Shown here one piece after another: positions 32,857-41,158 of a stretch of 64,000 bases of DNA. The notes beneath the pieces are model-generated. The model saw nothing but the letters and a program-made list of their open reading frames with translations. It did not search any database and was not told where the DNA came from. How positions within the stretch are numbered: position 1 is the first letter of the stretch; each line of letters begins with the position of its first letter. Both the position numbers and the translations under genes were made by a program. The stretch is from positions 1-64,000 of the forward strand of contig CAVQFO010000009.1 in assembly GCA_963711725.1 (NCBI GenBank), written 5' to 3'. This stretch comes from CAVQFO01 sp963711725 (lineage in GTDB: Bacteria; Pseudomonadota; Gammaproteobacteria; Nitrococcales; Aquisalimonadaceae).

Positions 32857-34947
32857 ATGGTTGGTCAGGAAAACGTCCTGCGGCTGCTGATTGCGGAAGA
32901 ATCGCTTAACGATGCGGAGATGCTGATCAGTGTACTCCGCAACGCGGGACACGCCGTGCGCGCGACCCGCGCGGAGGACGACGAGGACGTCTACGAAGCC
33001 CTGAACGGAAAGCCTTTCGACCTGTTTCTGTGCTCGAACCACCTGGAGCTGCTCGACCTCTCCAAGGCACGGGAAATCGTCGAACAGGCCGGAAAGGACG
33101 TACCCCTGATCGCCGTGGCCGAGGAGGACGATCCCGATATGCGGCGCCAGGCCATCGGCCACGGCGCCGAGGACATGGTCAGCAAGCATGACCTCGACCA
33201 TCTGCAACTGGTCATCACCCGGGAAATCCGCCATCTGAATGACCGCCGCCGCCTCCGGCGCGTGGAAAAGAGCCTGCGGGAAACCGAAAAACGCTGCAGT
33301 GCCCTGCTGGACAATTCACGCGACGCCATTGCCTATGTCCACGAAGGCATGCACATCTACGCCAACAGCGCGTACCTCGAGAAATTCGGCTACGCCGACT
33401 TCGACGAAATCGAGGGCATGCCCATCCTGGACATGATCGACCCCAAGGACCAGGCGGCTTTCAAGGAAACCTTTCGCAAGTACAGCAAGGGCGATCACAG
33501 CGAACCCGAGATGGACATGGCCATGCGCGTGGACGGGGAAACGCAGCAGGTCCACATGGCGTTCTCGCCCGCAAGCATCGAAGGCGAACCCTGTACCCAG
33601 ATTCTTATTCGCGACACCTCCGGCGGCAAGGAACTGGAGGCGCAGCTGGACAGCCTGAGCAAGCAGGATCTGCTCAGCGGCCTCTATAACCGCCCCTATT
33701 TCATGGAAGCCCTGGACCAGACTCTCGCCCGCCTGATGGACAACAACGCCAGCGGCGGGTACGGCCTGCTCTATGTCCGGGTGGACGGATTTGACACTAT
33801 CAAGCAGGAGATGGGGATATCCTTCGCCGATCTGGTGATTAGTGACATGGCGGAGTTGATTCGGGGGGAAATCGGCGATGAGGGCGTCGCCGCCCGGTTC
33901 GAAGACGACGTCTTCACGCTGCTGCTTCCCGACCACGGCGTTCACGAAACCATTGCCGTGGGCGAAGCCCTCCGGCAAAAGGCCGAGGAACACGTCTCCG
34001 AATCCGACGGCCAGACCGTCACGACCACCTGTAGTGTGGGCGGCGTCATTATCGGCGACAACGCGGGCAACGCCAATCAGCTGATACAGCGCGCGCACCA
34101 GGCGTGCCAGATCGCCATCAGCGAGGGCGGCAACCGGGTCCATTTGCACACCGCGGCCGAAAGCTCGGAAGAAGGCAAGGCCGGTGATGCGGAATGGGCC
34201 GCGCGCATACACGATGCCCTGGCCGATGAGCGCTTTTTCCTCGTCTATCAACCCGTGGCGAGCCTCCAGGGCGACAATCAGGAACGCTACGAGGTCCGCG
34301 TCCGGCTGCGGGAAGACAACGGCGACGTGGTTGAACCGGACGACTTCGTTCCCCAAGCCGAACAAGCGGGCGTCATGTCCGAATTGGATCGCTGGATCAT
34401 TTCCAAGGCGGTTCAAGTCCTGGCGGGCCGTCTGAAGGAAGATCACAACACCATATTTTTCCTCAAGCTCTCCGGCCCGGCGCTGCAGGATGAGGGCTTC
34501 TGCGAGTTCGTCGGCGAACAGCTGAAGGCCAACGGCGTATCGGGTCAACAAATCGTCCTGCAGCTCAACGAGCCGGTGGCGGTAACGCAGCTCAACCGGG
34601 CCAAGGACGTCTTCCGCAAGCTCAAGGAGCTACGCTGCGGCTTCTGCCTGGACCACTTCGGCAGCGGGCTGAACCCGTTCCAGCTGGTCAAGCATATCCC
34701 CGCGGATTATCTGAAGATCGACTCCACGGTCAGCCTGAACCTGAGCGAAAGCGCGGAGAACCAGGAAGCGGTAAGGGACTTGCTGGAGAACGCCCACGCC
34801 ATGAACAAGTTCGTGATCGCCGGCTATCTGGAAGACGCCAGCAGCATGGCGCTGCTGTGGCAGTACGGCGTGGACTTCGTTCAGGGCTATTTCCTCCAGG
34901 AACCGGAGGAAGAAATGCACTACGACTTCTCGGGGATGGTTATTTAG
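32857..34947 (+). CDS. fimX: FimX-like REC-PAS-GGDEF-EAL protein, degenerate catalytic motifs
   Basis: A 696-residue protein with a receiver-like domain (about 5-125) lacking the usual phospho-Asp context (DLFLCSNHLEL), a PAS domain (about 140-260), a GGDEF domain (about 265-430) whose signature is RFEDDVF instead of GGDEF, and an EAL domain (about 445-690) with YEVRVRL in place of EAL. The same degeneracy is known in Pseudomonas FimX, a c-di-GMP effector controlling twitching motility rather than an enzyme. GGAGAGG precedes the ATG. It lies 84 bases after the 587-residue gene, likely one transcript. Confidence 0.9.
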   Translation: MVGQENVLRLLIAEESLNDAEMLISVLRNAGHAVRATRAEDDEDVYEALNGKPFDLFLCSNHLELLDLSKAREIVEQAGKDVPLIAVAEEDDPDMRRQAIGHGAEDMVSKHDLDHLQLVITREIRHLNDRRRLRRVEKSLRETEKRCSALLDNSRDAIAYVHEGMHIYANSAYLEKFGYADFDEIEGMPILDMIDPKDQAAFKETFRKYSKGDHSEPEMDMAMRVDGETQQVHMAFSPASIEGEPCTQILIRDTSGGKELEAQLDSLSKQDLLSGLYNRPYFMEALDQTLARLMDNNASGGYGLLYVRVDGFDTIKQEMGISFADLVISDMAELIRGEIGDEGVAARFEDDVFTLLLPDHGVHETIAVGEALRQKAEEHVSESDGQTVTTTCSVGGVIIGDNAGNANQLIQRAHQACQIAISEGGNRVHLHTAAESSEEGKAGDAEWAARIHDALADERFFLVYQPVASLQGDNQERYEVRVRLREDNGDVVEPDDFVPQAEQAGVMSELDRWIISKAVQVLAGRLKEDHNTIFFLKLSGPALQDEGFCEFVGEQLKANGVSGQQIVLQLNEPVAVTQLNRAKDVFRKLKELRCGFCLDHFGSGLNPFQLVKHIPADYLKIDSTVSLNLSESAENQEAVRDLLENAHAMNKFVIAGYLEDASSMALLWQYGVDFVQGYFLQEPEEEMHYDFSGMVI

Positions 34948-34971
34948 CGCTTGGGGTCATGACGATGCAGG

Positions 34972-34996
34972 TCGGATTAGCGCAGCGTAATCCGAC
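34972..34996 (+). repeat. TCGGATTA repeat
   Basis: TCGGATTA (34972-34979), loop GCGCAGCG, TAATCCGA (34988-34995), then C. The head is GCAGG. It is inverted relative to the copy at 35124-35151, whose loop is nearly the complement. Confidence 0.75.
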
Positions 34997-35030
34997 ATCT
35001 TGGCAGGTCACGAACGTTGGAGAGCGTTGA

Positions 35031-35105
35031 CCACAGAGGACACAGAGTCACACAGAGAAAAAGACTGTTCTATTTCTTCTTCGTGCAACTCTGTGTCCTC
35101 TGTGG
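35031..35105. repeat. CACAGAG-unit hairpin
   Basis: Left arm: three CACAGAG units spaced by two or three bases (35032-35057). Right arm: CTCTGTG-type units (35089-35105). Arms are complementary over about 15 bp at the base, CCACAGAGGACACAG with CTGTGTCCTCTGTGG. No open reading frame. Confidence 0.75.
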
Positions 35106-35123
35106 TTCCCCTTAACCGGGCTG

Positions 35124-35151
35124 TCGGATTACGCTTCGCTAATCCGACCTA
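35124..35151 (-). repeat. GTAG-headed TCGGATTA repeat
   Basis: TCGGATTA (35124-35131), loop CGCTTCGC, TAATCCGA (35140-35147), followed by CCTAC, which on the minus strand is the GTAGG head. Confidence 0.75.
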
Positions 35152-35185
35152 CTGATGTTTCATCCTCGCTGCATAAACCGTAGCC

Positions 35186-35212
35186 TGGATTCCCGCTTCC
35201 GCGGGAATGACG
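35186..35212. repeat. ATTCCCGC palindrome, second copy
   Basis: ATTCCCGC (35189-35196), loop TTCC, GCGGGAAT (35201-35208), with flanks TGG and GACG: the reverse-complement orientation of the copy at 27978-28004. Confidence 0.75.
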
Positions 35213-35231
35213 ATAATCCACTGTTTTTCCC

Positions 35232-35276
35232 CTTCGTGAACTTCGTGTCTGCTTCGTATCTTCGTGTCCTTGAGCG
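35232..35276. repeat. Half CACGAAG element (CTTCGTG units only)
   Basis: Three CTTCGTG units and one CTTCGTA unit spaced by two or three bases, ending CCTTGAGCG; no matching left arm is present. The ending resembles CCTGAAGCG of the full elements at 51305 and 57306, so it may be a decayed copy. Confidence 0.55.
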
Positions 35277-35286
35277 TTGATATCTC

Positions 35287-36165
35287 CTACCCCCGCTGCA
35301 ACGCCGCGATCCGCTCGTCCAACGGCGGGTGCGACATGAACAGCCGCGCCAGCCCGCCGGCCTTGCGTCCGGAGATGCCGAAGGCCTCCATTTGATCCGG
35401 TAATTTGGCGCCTTCGCTGTTGGCCTTGAGCCGCTGCAGGGCGCGGATCATCTTGTCACGGCCGGCCAGGCGGGCCCCGCCGGCGTCCGCGCGGAACTCC
35501 CGGTAGCGGGAGAACCACATCACCACGATGGAGGCGAGCAGGCCCAGCACGATCTCGGCGACGATCAGGCTGACCCAGTACCCAATCCCAACGCCCCGTT
35601 CCGTGCGGAACACCAATCGATCCACCGCCTGGCCGATTACACGCGCCAGCACAATCACCAGCGTGTTCAATACACCTTGAATCAGGGTCAACGTGACCAT
35701 GTCGCCGTTGGCCACATGGCTGATCTCATGGCCCAGCACCGCCTCCGCCTCGTCCTCGTTCATCGCCCGCAGCAGGCCGGTACTCACCGCCACCAGGGCG
35801 TTGTCACGGCTCATGCCGGTGGCGAAGGCGTTGATATCCGGTGCGTCGTAGATCGCCACCTCGGGCATGCCGATACCCGCCGCGCGGGCGTGGTTGCGCA
35901 CCGTTTCCAGCAGCCACTGCTCGGTCCGGTTGGCGGGGCTCTCGATGACCCGGGCGCCGGTGAAGCGCTTGGCGGTCCACTTGGACAGGGCCAGGGATAT
36001 GAAGGCCCCGCCCATGCCGAACACGGCGGCCAGGATCAGCAGAAACGGCGTATTGAAGGCGATACCGCGCTGCTGCAGCCACGGCTCCACAAGGCTCAGC
36101 ACGAAGCCGAGCAGCACCAGCACGGCCAGGTTGGTGGCCAGGAACAGAGTTACGCGCTTGAACAT
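35287..36165 (-). CDS. htpX: Protease HtpX
   Basis: A 292-residue membrane zinc metalloprotease (M48) that degrades damaged membrane proteins. The zinc motif HEISH is in AVLGHEISHVANGD (about 137-150) and the third ligand Glu in REFRADAGGA (about 220-229). Four hydrophobic segments: two at the N-terminus and two between the motifs. Length as in E. coli HtpX (293). Confidence 0.96.
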   Translation of the reverse strand: MFKRVTLFLATNLAVLVLLGFVLSLVEPWLQQRGIAFNTPFLLILAAVFGMGGAFISLALSKWTAKRFTGARVIESPANRTEQWLLETVRNHARAAGIGMPEVAIYDAPDINAFATGMSRDNALVAVSTGLLRAMNEDEAEAVLGHEISHVANGDMVTLTLIQGVLNTLVIVLARVIGQAVDRLVFRTERGVGIGYWVSLIVAEIVLGLLASIVVMWFSRYREFRADAGGARLAGRDKMIRALQRLKANSEGAKLPDQMEAFGISGRKAGGLARLFMSHPPLDERIAALQRG

Positions 36166-36261
36166 GGGTGGTTCGACTCCTCAAAGCCCGAAATCGCGGG
36201 CCGATTCGCCGATATAGATAGGGACTTCCCGGGAGAGTTCAATCGGCGGTGGAAGATTTCA

Positions 36262-36334
36262 CCACAGAGACACAGAGGGCACAGAGAAACCCGAAAGCAT
36301 TATTGTCTTCTCCGTGCCCTCTGCGTCTCTGTGG
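36262..36334. repeat. CACAGAG-unit hairpin, second copy
   Basis: Left arm CCACAGAGACACAGAGGGCAC (36262-36282) then AGAG; right arm from CGTGCCCTCTGCGTCTCTGTG to 36334. The arms pair over about 23 bp with few mismatches around a loop of about 28 bases. Lies upstream of htpX. Confidence 0.75.
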
Positions 36335-36354
36335 CTGAAAAGACAACCGAATTG

Positions 36355-36378
36355 TCGGATTGCGCTACGCCAATCCGG
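36355..36378. repeat. Diverged TCGGATTA repeat
   Basis: TCGGATTG (36355-36362), loop CGCTACGC, CAATCCGG (36371-36378); one wobble at the base. It abuts the hairpin at 36380. Confidence 0.6.
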
Positions 36379-36379
36379 C

Positions 36380-36415
36380 CTAGGGAGACGCTGACTTATT
36401 CACGCGTTTCCCTAG
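36380..36415. repeat. CTAGGGAGACGC hairpin
   Basis: CTAGGGAGACGC (36380-36391) pairs with GCGTTTCCCTAG (36404-36415) with one mismatch around a 12-base loop. GACGCTGA at the stem-loop junction is shared with the inverted repeat at 1941-1988. Confidence 0.6.
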
Positions 36416-36427
36416 AGGTCTTCCGGT

Positions 36428-36453
36428 GTAGGAGCGGCGCTCATCGCCGCGAA
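36428..36453 (+). repeat. REP-like element (GTAGGAGCGG type)
   Basis: GTAG head, then GGAGCGGCG, a short loop and CGCCGCGAA. Its tail ends 2 bases before the parC stop codon. Related copies are at 51261, 51393, 57217, 57262 and 57453. Confidence 0.7.
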
Positions 36454-36455
36454 CC

Positions 36456-38708
36456 TCAATCCCCCAGCGCCAGATCCCCCACCCGCTGGAATCCCCGCGG
36501 CAGGGTGCCGCCGCGGCGGCCGCGAGCGGCCTCGTAGGCTTCCAGGTCCGAGGGCTTGAGCGTCAGTGTGCGCTTGCCGGAATACAGCACCACGCTGCAC
36601 TCCGGCGGCACCGACAGCACGCCCACCAGCAGCTCTTCCCTCGCGGCCGCCTTGGCCGACGGGATGCCCATGATCTTGTTGCCCTTGCCCTTGGCCATTT
36701 GCGGCAAATCGCGGGTGGGGAACACCAGCAGGCGGCCGGTGGTGGATACGGCCACGAGGCGGTCTGTTTCCGGATCATGGACCGCCACCGGCCGCAGGAC
36801 CTTGGCGCCTTCCGGCAGGGTGAGCACCACTTTGCCGCCGCGGTTCTTGGCGTAGAGATCGGCGAGCCTGGTGACGAAGCCGTAACCGGCGTCCGAGGCC
36901 AGCAAGTACAACGTCTCGTCCTTGCCCGAGAGCACGTACTCGAAGCTGGCGCCGCCCGGCGGCATGAGGCGGCCGGTCAGCGGCTCGCCCTGTCCCCGGG
37001 CCGAGGGCAGGGTGTGGGCCGCAAGGGAGTAGGAACGTCCGGTGGAATCCAGGAACACGGCCTGGCGGTTGGTTCGGGAGGCAGCGGCGTCCTTCAAGGC
37101 GTCGCCGGCCTTGTAGCTGAGGGCGGCCGCGTCCACGTCGTGGCCCTTGGCGGCACGCACCCAGCCCTTCTCCGAGAGCACCAGGGTGACCGGCTCGCTG
37201 GGCACCAGGGCGGTCTGGTCCAGAGGCCGGGCGGCCTCGCGTTCCACCAGTGGGGAGCGGCGATCATCGCCGTATTTCTCCGCGTCTTCCCGCAGCTCGT
37301 CCCGGATCAGGGCGTTGAGCTTGGCCTTGGAGTCAAGAATGCCGCGCAGATGATCCCGCTCCTGGGCCAGCTCGTCCTGCTCGCCGCGAATCTTCATTTC
37401 CTCGAGCTTGGCCAAATGCCGCAGCTTCAGGTCCAGGATGGCCTCGGCCTGGATATCGGACAGGCCGAAGCGCTCCATCAGCACGGGCTTGGGCTTGTCC
37501 TCGTTACGAATGATGGCGATCACTTCGTCGATATTGAGGTAGGCGATCAGCAGGCCGTCCAGCACATGCAGCCGGGCCTCGACCTTGTCAAGGCGCCAAC
37601 GCAGGCGGCGGCGCACGGTCTCCGTGCGGAACTGCAGCCAATCGGTCAGGATCTCGCGCAGGTTGCGCACGCGGGGCCGGCCGTCCAGCCCGATCATGTT
37701 CAGATTGACGCGGTAGTTCTTCTCCAGGTCCGTGGTGGCGAACAGGTGCTTCATCACCTCTTCCACGTTGACCCGGTTGGAACGAGGCACGATCACCAGC
37801 CGCGTGGGGTTCTCGTGGTCGGACTCGTCGCGCAGGTCCTCCACCATGGGCAGCTTCTTGGCCTGCATCTGGGCGGCGATCTGCTCCAGCACCTTGCTGC
37901 CGGAGACCTGATACGGCAGCGCCGTGACCACGATGTCGCCCTCTTCCCGCACATAGCGGGCGCGCATCTTTAGGCTGCCGTTGCCGGTTTCGTAGATCTT
38001 GCGGATCTCCGCCCGGGGGGTGATCACTTCGCCCTCCGTGGGATAGTCCGGCCCCTTTACGTGTTCGCAGAGGGCGTCGAGGCTGGCCTCGGGCTGCTCC
38101 AGCAGGTGGATGCAGGCGCTGGCCACCTCCCGCAGATTGTGCGGCGGGATGTCCGTGGACATGCCCACGGCGATGCCGGTGCCGCCGTTGAGCAGGACGT
38201 TGGGCAGGCGGGCGGGAAGCAGGGAGGGCTCGTCCATGGTGCCGTCGAAATTGGGCACCCAGTCCACGGTGCCCTGACCCAGCTCCGCCAGCAGCGACTG
38301 GGCATAACCGGTCAGCCGGGATTCGGTATACCGCATCGCGGCGAAGGACTTGGGATCGTCCGAGGAACCCCAGTTGCCCTGCCCGTCCACCAACGGATAG
38401 CGGTAGGAGAACGGCTGGGCCATCAGCACCATGGCTTCGTAGCAGGCCGAATCGCCGTGGGGATGGTATTTGCCCAGCACGTCGCCCACGGTGCGGGCCG
38501 ATTTCTTGTACTTGGCCAACGCCGACAAACCCAGCTCGGACATGGCGTAGACGATACGCCGCTGCACGGGCTTCAGGCCGTCACCGATGTGAGGCAGCGC
38601 CCGATCCAGGATCACGTACATGGAGTAGTCGAGATAGGCCTTCTCGGTGAACTCGCGCAGGGGCCGGCTCTCGAACTCGGTATCGCGGGTGGAAATCTCT
38701 TCCGTCAT
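36456..38708 (-). CDS. parC: DNA topoisomerase IV subunit A
   Basis: A 750-residue DNA-cleaving subunit of topoisomerase IV, which decatenates daughter chromosomes with ParE. The active-site tyrosine is in AAMRYTESRL (about 116-125). The quinolone-determining region reads HPHGDSACYEA, the sensitive-type sequence at the Ser and Glu positions. The C-terminal beta-pinwheel carries repeated motifs. Stops 36 bases upstream of parE's end on the same strand side, so parE and parC form one unit. Confidence 0.96.
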   Translation of the reverse strand: MTEEISTRDTEFESRPLREFTEKAYLDYSMYVILDRALPHIGDGLKPVQRRIVYAMSELGLSALAKYKKSARTVGDVLGKYHPHGDSACYEAMVLMAQPFSYRYPLVDGQGNWGSSDDPKSFAAMRYTESRLTGYAQSLLAELGQGTVDWVPNFDGTMDEPSLLPARLPNVLLNGGTGIAVGMSTDIPPHNLREVASACIHLLEQPEASLDALCEHVKGPDYPTEGEVITPRAEIRKIYETGNGSLKMRARYVREEGDIVVTALPYQVSGSKVLEQIAAQMQAKKLPMVEDLRDESDHENPTRLVIVPRSNRVNVEEVMKHLFATTDLEKNYRVNLNMIGLDGRPRVRNLREILTDWLQFRTETVRRRLRWRLDKVEARLHVLDGLLIAYLNIDEVIAIIRNEDKPKPVLMERFGLSDIQAEAILDLKLRHLAKLEEMKIRGEQDELAQERDHLRGILDSKAKLNALIRDELREDAEKYGDDRRSPLVEREAARPLDQTALVPSEPVTLVLSEKGWVRAAKGHDVDAAALSYKAGDALKDAAASRTNRQAVFLDSTGRSYSLAAHTLPSARGQGEPLTGRLMPPGGASFEYVLSGKDETLYLLASDAGYGFVTRLADLYAKNRGGKVVLTLPEGAKVLRPVAVHDPETDRLVAVSTTGRLLVFPTRDLPQMAKGKGNKIMGIPSAKAAAREELLVGVLSVPPECSVVLYSGKRTLTLKPSDLEAYEAARGRRGGTLPRGFQRVGDLALGD

Positions 38709-38744
38709 AGGGATTTACTCAGAAATATTCTCTCGAAGGCGGGA

Positions 38745-40637
38745 TCAGATCAGCGCATCCGCCAGATCGCCCTTGGTTTCCAGCCAGTTGCGGCGGTCCG
38801 CGGCGGCCTTCTTGCCCAGCAACATGCTCATCAGGGCGAAGGTATCCTCTTCCACATCCACCATGAGCTGGACCAGGCGGCGGGTGTTGGGGTCCATGGT
38901 GGTTTCCCGCAACTGCAGGGGATTCATCTCGCCCAGGCCCTTGAAACGGGTGGTGCTGACCTTGCCCTTCATCTTCTCGGCGTCGATTCGATCCAGAATG
39001 CCTTCGCGCTCGTGGTCGTCCAGGGCGTAGAAGGTCTGTTTGCCCACGTCCACGCGGTACAGCGGAGGCATGGCCACGAACACGTGGCCGGCCCGCACCA
39101 GCGCGGGGAAATGGCGCAGGAACAGGGCGCAGAGCAGCGTGGCGATGTGGGCGCCGTCCGGGTCTGCATCGGCGAGGATGCAGACCTTGTTGTAGCGCAA
39201 TCCGCCGAGGTCCTCGGACCCCGGCTCGATACCGAGAGCCACGGCGATGTCATGCACCTCCTGGGAGGCCATGACCTCGGAGGGGTCCACTTCCCAGGTG
39301 TTGAGGATCTTGCCGCGCAGCGGCATCACGGCCTGGAACTCGCGGTCCCGGGCCTGCTTGGCGGAACCGCCGGCGGAATCGCCCTCCACCAGAAACAGCT
39401 CGGAGCGGCTGGTGTCCTGGGAGGTGCAGTCAGCCAGCTTGCCGGGCAGCGCCGGGCCGCTGGTCACCCGCTTGCGGGCCACCTTTTTGCTGGAGCGCAG
39501 GCGGCGCTGAGCACTCTGCAGAGCGATCTGGACGATCTGCTCGGCCTGTTCGGTGTGCTGGTTCAACCACAGGCTGAAGGCGTCCTTGACCACACCGGAG
39601 ACGAAGGTGGTGCACTCCCGCGAGGACAGGCGCTCCTTGGTCTGGCCGGAGAACTGCGGGTCTTCCAGCTTCACCGACAGCACGTAGGCGATGTTCTCCC
39701 ACACGTCGTCCGGCGTCAGCTTCACGCCCCGGGGCAGCAGATTGCGGAATTCGCAGAACTCGCGGATGGCGTCCGTGAGACCGCTACGCAGGCCGTTGAC
39801 GTGGGTGCCGCCCTGGGCCGTGGGGATGATATTGACGTAGCTTTCGGCGATCTTCTCGCCCACTTCCGGCAACCAGATCACCGCCCATTCGGCGGCTTCG
39901 TGGCGCCCGCTCATGCTGCCTACGAACGGTTCATCCGGGACGGTGGGCACGTCGGCCAGAGCGCTGAGCAGATAATCCTTGAGGCCGTCTTCGTAGTACC
40001 AGATCTCCTCCTCCTCGGAGGCCTCGTCCACGAACTTCACCTCCAGGCCGGGGCACAGCACCGCCTTGGCGCGCAACACGTGCTTGAGCCGGGGAATGGA
40101 GAAACGCGGGGAATCGAAATAGGAGGAGTCGGGCCAGAAATGCAGCGTGGTGCCCGTGTCCTTCTTGGCCACGGTGCCGATTTCACGCAGATCTTCAAGC
40201 TTTTCGCCGCTGCCAAAGACAATCAGGTATTCCTTGCCCTCGCGGCGAACGCGAACTTCCAGCCGTCGGGACAAAGCGTTGACCACCGACACGCCCACGC
40301 CGTGCAGGCCGCCGGAGAACTGGTAGTTCTTGTGGGAGAACTTGCCGCCGGCATGCAGGCGGCTGAGGATGACTTCCACGCCCGGCAGGCCTTCTTCCGG
40401 ATGGATGTCCACGGGCATCCCCCGCCCGTCGTCTCGGACCTCCAGGGAGCCGTCGCGGTACAAGGTGACCAGGATGTGCTTGGCGTAGCCGGCGATGGCC
40501 TCGTCCACGCTGTTGTCCACCACCTCCTGCGCCAGATGATTGGGCCGGCTGGTGTCCGTATACATGCCGGGGCGCTTGCGAACCGGGTCAAGCCCCGTGA
40601 GCACCTCGATGGCGGCGGAATCGTAAGACGTATTCAT
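38745..40637 (-). CDS. parE: DNA topoisomerase IV subunit B
   Basis: A 630-residue GHKL-ATPase subunit, partner of ParC. ATPase motifs are VVDNSVDEA (about 35-43), DDGRGMPVD (about 69-77) and GGLHGVGVSVVNALS (about 112-126); the TOPRIM acidic motif is ELFLVEGDSAGGSAK (about 413-427). I use the ATG at 40637 (MNTSYDSAAIEVL); the frame is open further upstream but not family-like. Divergent from xseB. Confidence 0.96.
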   Translation of the reverse strand: MNTSYDSAAIEVLTGLDPVRKRPGMYTDTSRPNHLAQEVVDNSVDEAIAGYAKHILVTLYRDGSLEVRDDGRGMPVDIHPEEGLPGVEVILSRLHAGGKFSHKNYQFSGGLHGVGVSVVNALSRRLEVRVRREGKEYLIVFGSGEKLEDLREIGTVAKKDTGTTLHFWPDSSYFDSPRFSIPRLKHVLRAKAVLCPGLEVKFVDEASEEEEIWYYEDGLKDYLLSALADVPTVPDEPFVGSMSGRHEAAEWAVIWLPEVGEKIAESYVNIIPTAQGGTHVNGLRSGLTDAIREFCEFRNLLPRGVKLTPDDVWENIAYVLSVKLEDPQFSGQTKERLSSRECTTFVSGVVKDAFSLWLNQHTEQAEQIVQIALQSAQRRLRSSKKVARKRVTSGPALPGKLADCTSQDTSRSELFLVEGDSAGGSAKQARDREFQAVMPLRGKILNTWEVDPSEVMASQEVHDIAVALGIEPGSEDLGGLRYNKVCILADADPDGAHIATLLCALFLRHFPALVRAGHVFVAMPPLYRVDVGKQTFYALDDHEREGILDRIDAEKMKGKVSTTRFKGLGEMNPLQLRETTMDPNTRRLVQLMVDVEEDTFALMSMLLGKKAAADRRNWLETKGDLADALI

Positions 40638-40810
40638 GCGGATGCGGACCTCTGTCCAGTCTCGTTCTTTATCAAAGCTGCGGCTGCCGGCACGGTTCCG
40701 GCGGGGACGCAACGGCACGCCCACGCTCGAAGCGGCCAAAGTGTAACGCGCCGCCCGATACAGCGCGAGGCCTCGCCGGCGACCCGGCCCCGGCCGATTG
40801 ACCCCCCGTG

Positions 40811-40841
40811 GGGCCTGCGTTACTTTACCGCGCGCAGGCCC
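40811..40841. repeat. 9-bp perfect hairpin in the parE-xseB gap
   Basis: GGGCCTGCG (40811-40819) pairs with CGCAGGCCC (40833-40841). It lies in the 278-base divergent gap, 75 bases before the xseB ATG; no function can be assigned. Confidence 0.4.
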
Positions 40842-40915
40842 GGTTGCATCGAAAAAGACTCGGCGATGGGCGATACTGCACTTTACGCCAGACACCCGAC
40901 CCGGTTCCCACATCC

Positions 40916-41158
40916 ATGGCCAAGAAGCAAGACCAACCCTTCGATTTCGAAAAGTCCCTCAAGGAGCTTGAGGAACTGGTCGAGCGCATGGAAAAAGGCG
41001 AGCTCAGCCTGGAAGACTCCCTCAAGCACTTCGAACGCGGCATCGAGCTCACCCGGGGCTGCCAGAAGGCCCTGCAGGATGCCGAACAGAAGGTCTCCAT
41101 TCTCACCAGCAAAGACGGTAAACCCAGTGTCGTCCCTTTCGACAACGAAGGCGATTGA
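40916..41158 (+). CDS. xseB: Exodeoxyribonuclease VII small subunit
   Basis: An 80-residue subunit of exonuclease VII, which degrades single-stranded DNA with XseA. The conserved core FEKSLKELEELVERMEKGELSLEDSLKHFERG is obvious (landmarks LEELVERME and LSLEDSLKHFERG). I use the ATG at 40916. IspA overlaps its 3' end by 32 bases, the usual xseB-ispA coupling. Confidence 0.95.
   Translation: MAKKQDQPFDFEKSLKELEELVERMEKGELSLEDSLKHFERGIELTRGCQKALQDAEQKVSILTSKDGKPSVVPFDNEGD

Larger units (their letters stand above)
34948..35286. other. Gene-free gap made of five palindromic repeats
   Basis: This 339-base gap between fimX and htpX (convergent) holds no gene. In order it contains a TCGGATTA repeat, a CACAGAG hairpin, a second TCGGATTA repeat in the opposite orientation, an ATTCCCGC palindrome and a half CACGAAG element. 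The CACAGAG hairpin is therefore bracketed by an inverted pair. Confidence 0.8.

Noticed and set aside
35031..36334. CACAGAG repeats as a CRISPR array
   Set aside because: Units are 7 bases, spacers are 1-3 bases, and the right arm is inverted; there are no unique spacers and no cas genes.
38460..38480. Quinolone-resistance change in ParC
   Set aside because: The motif HPHGDSACYEA has the sensitive-type Ser and Glu.
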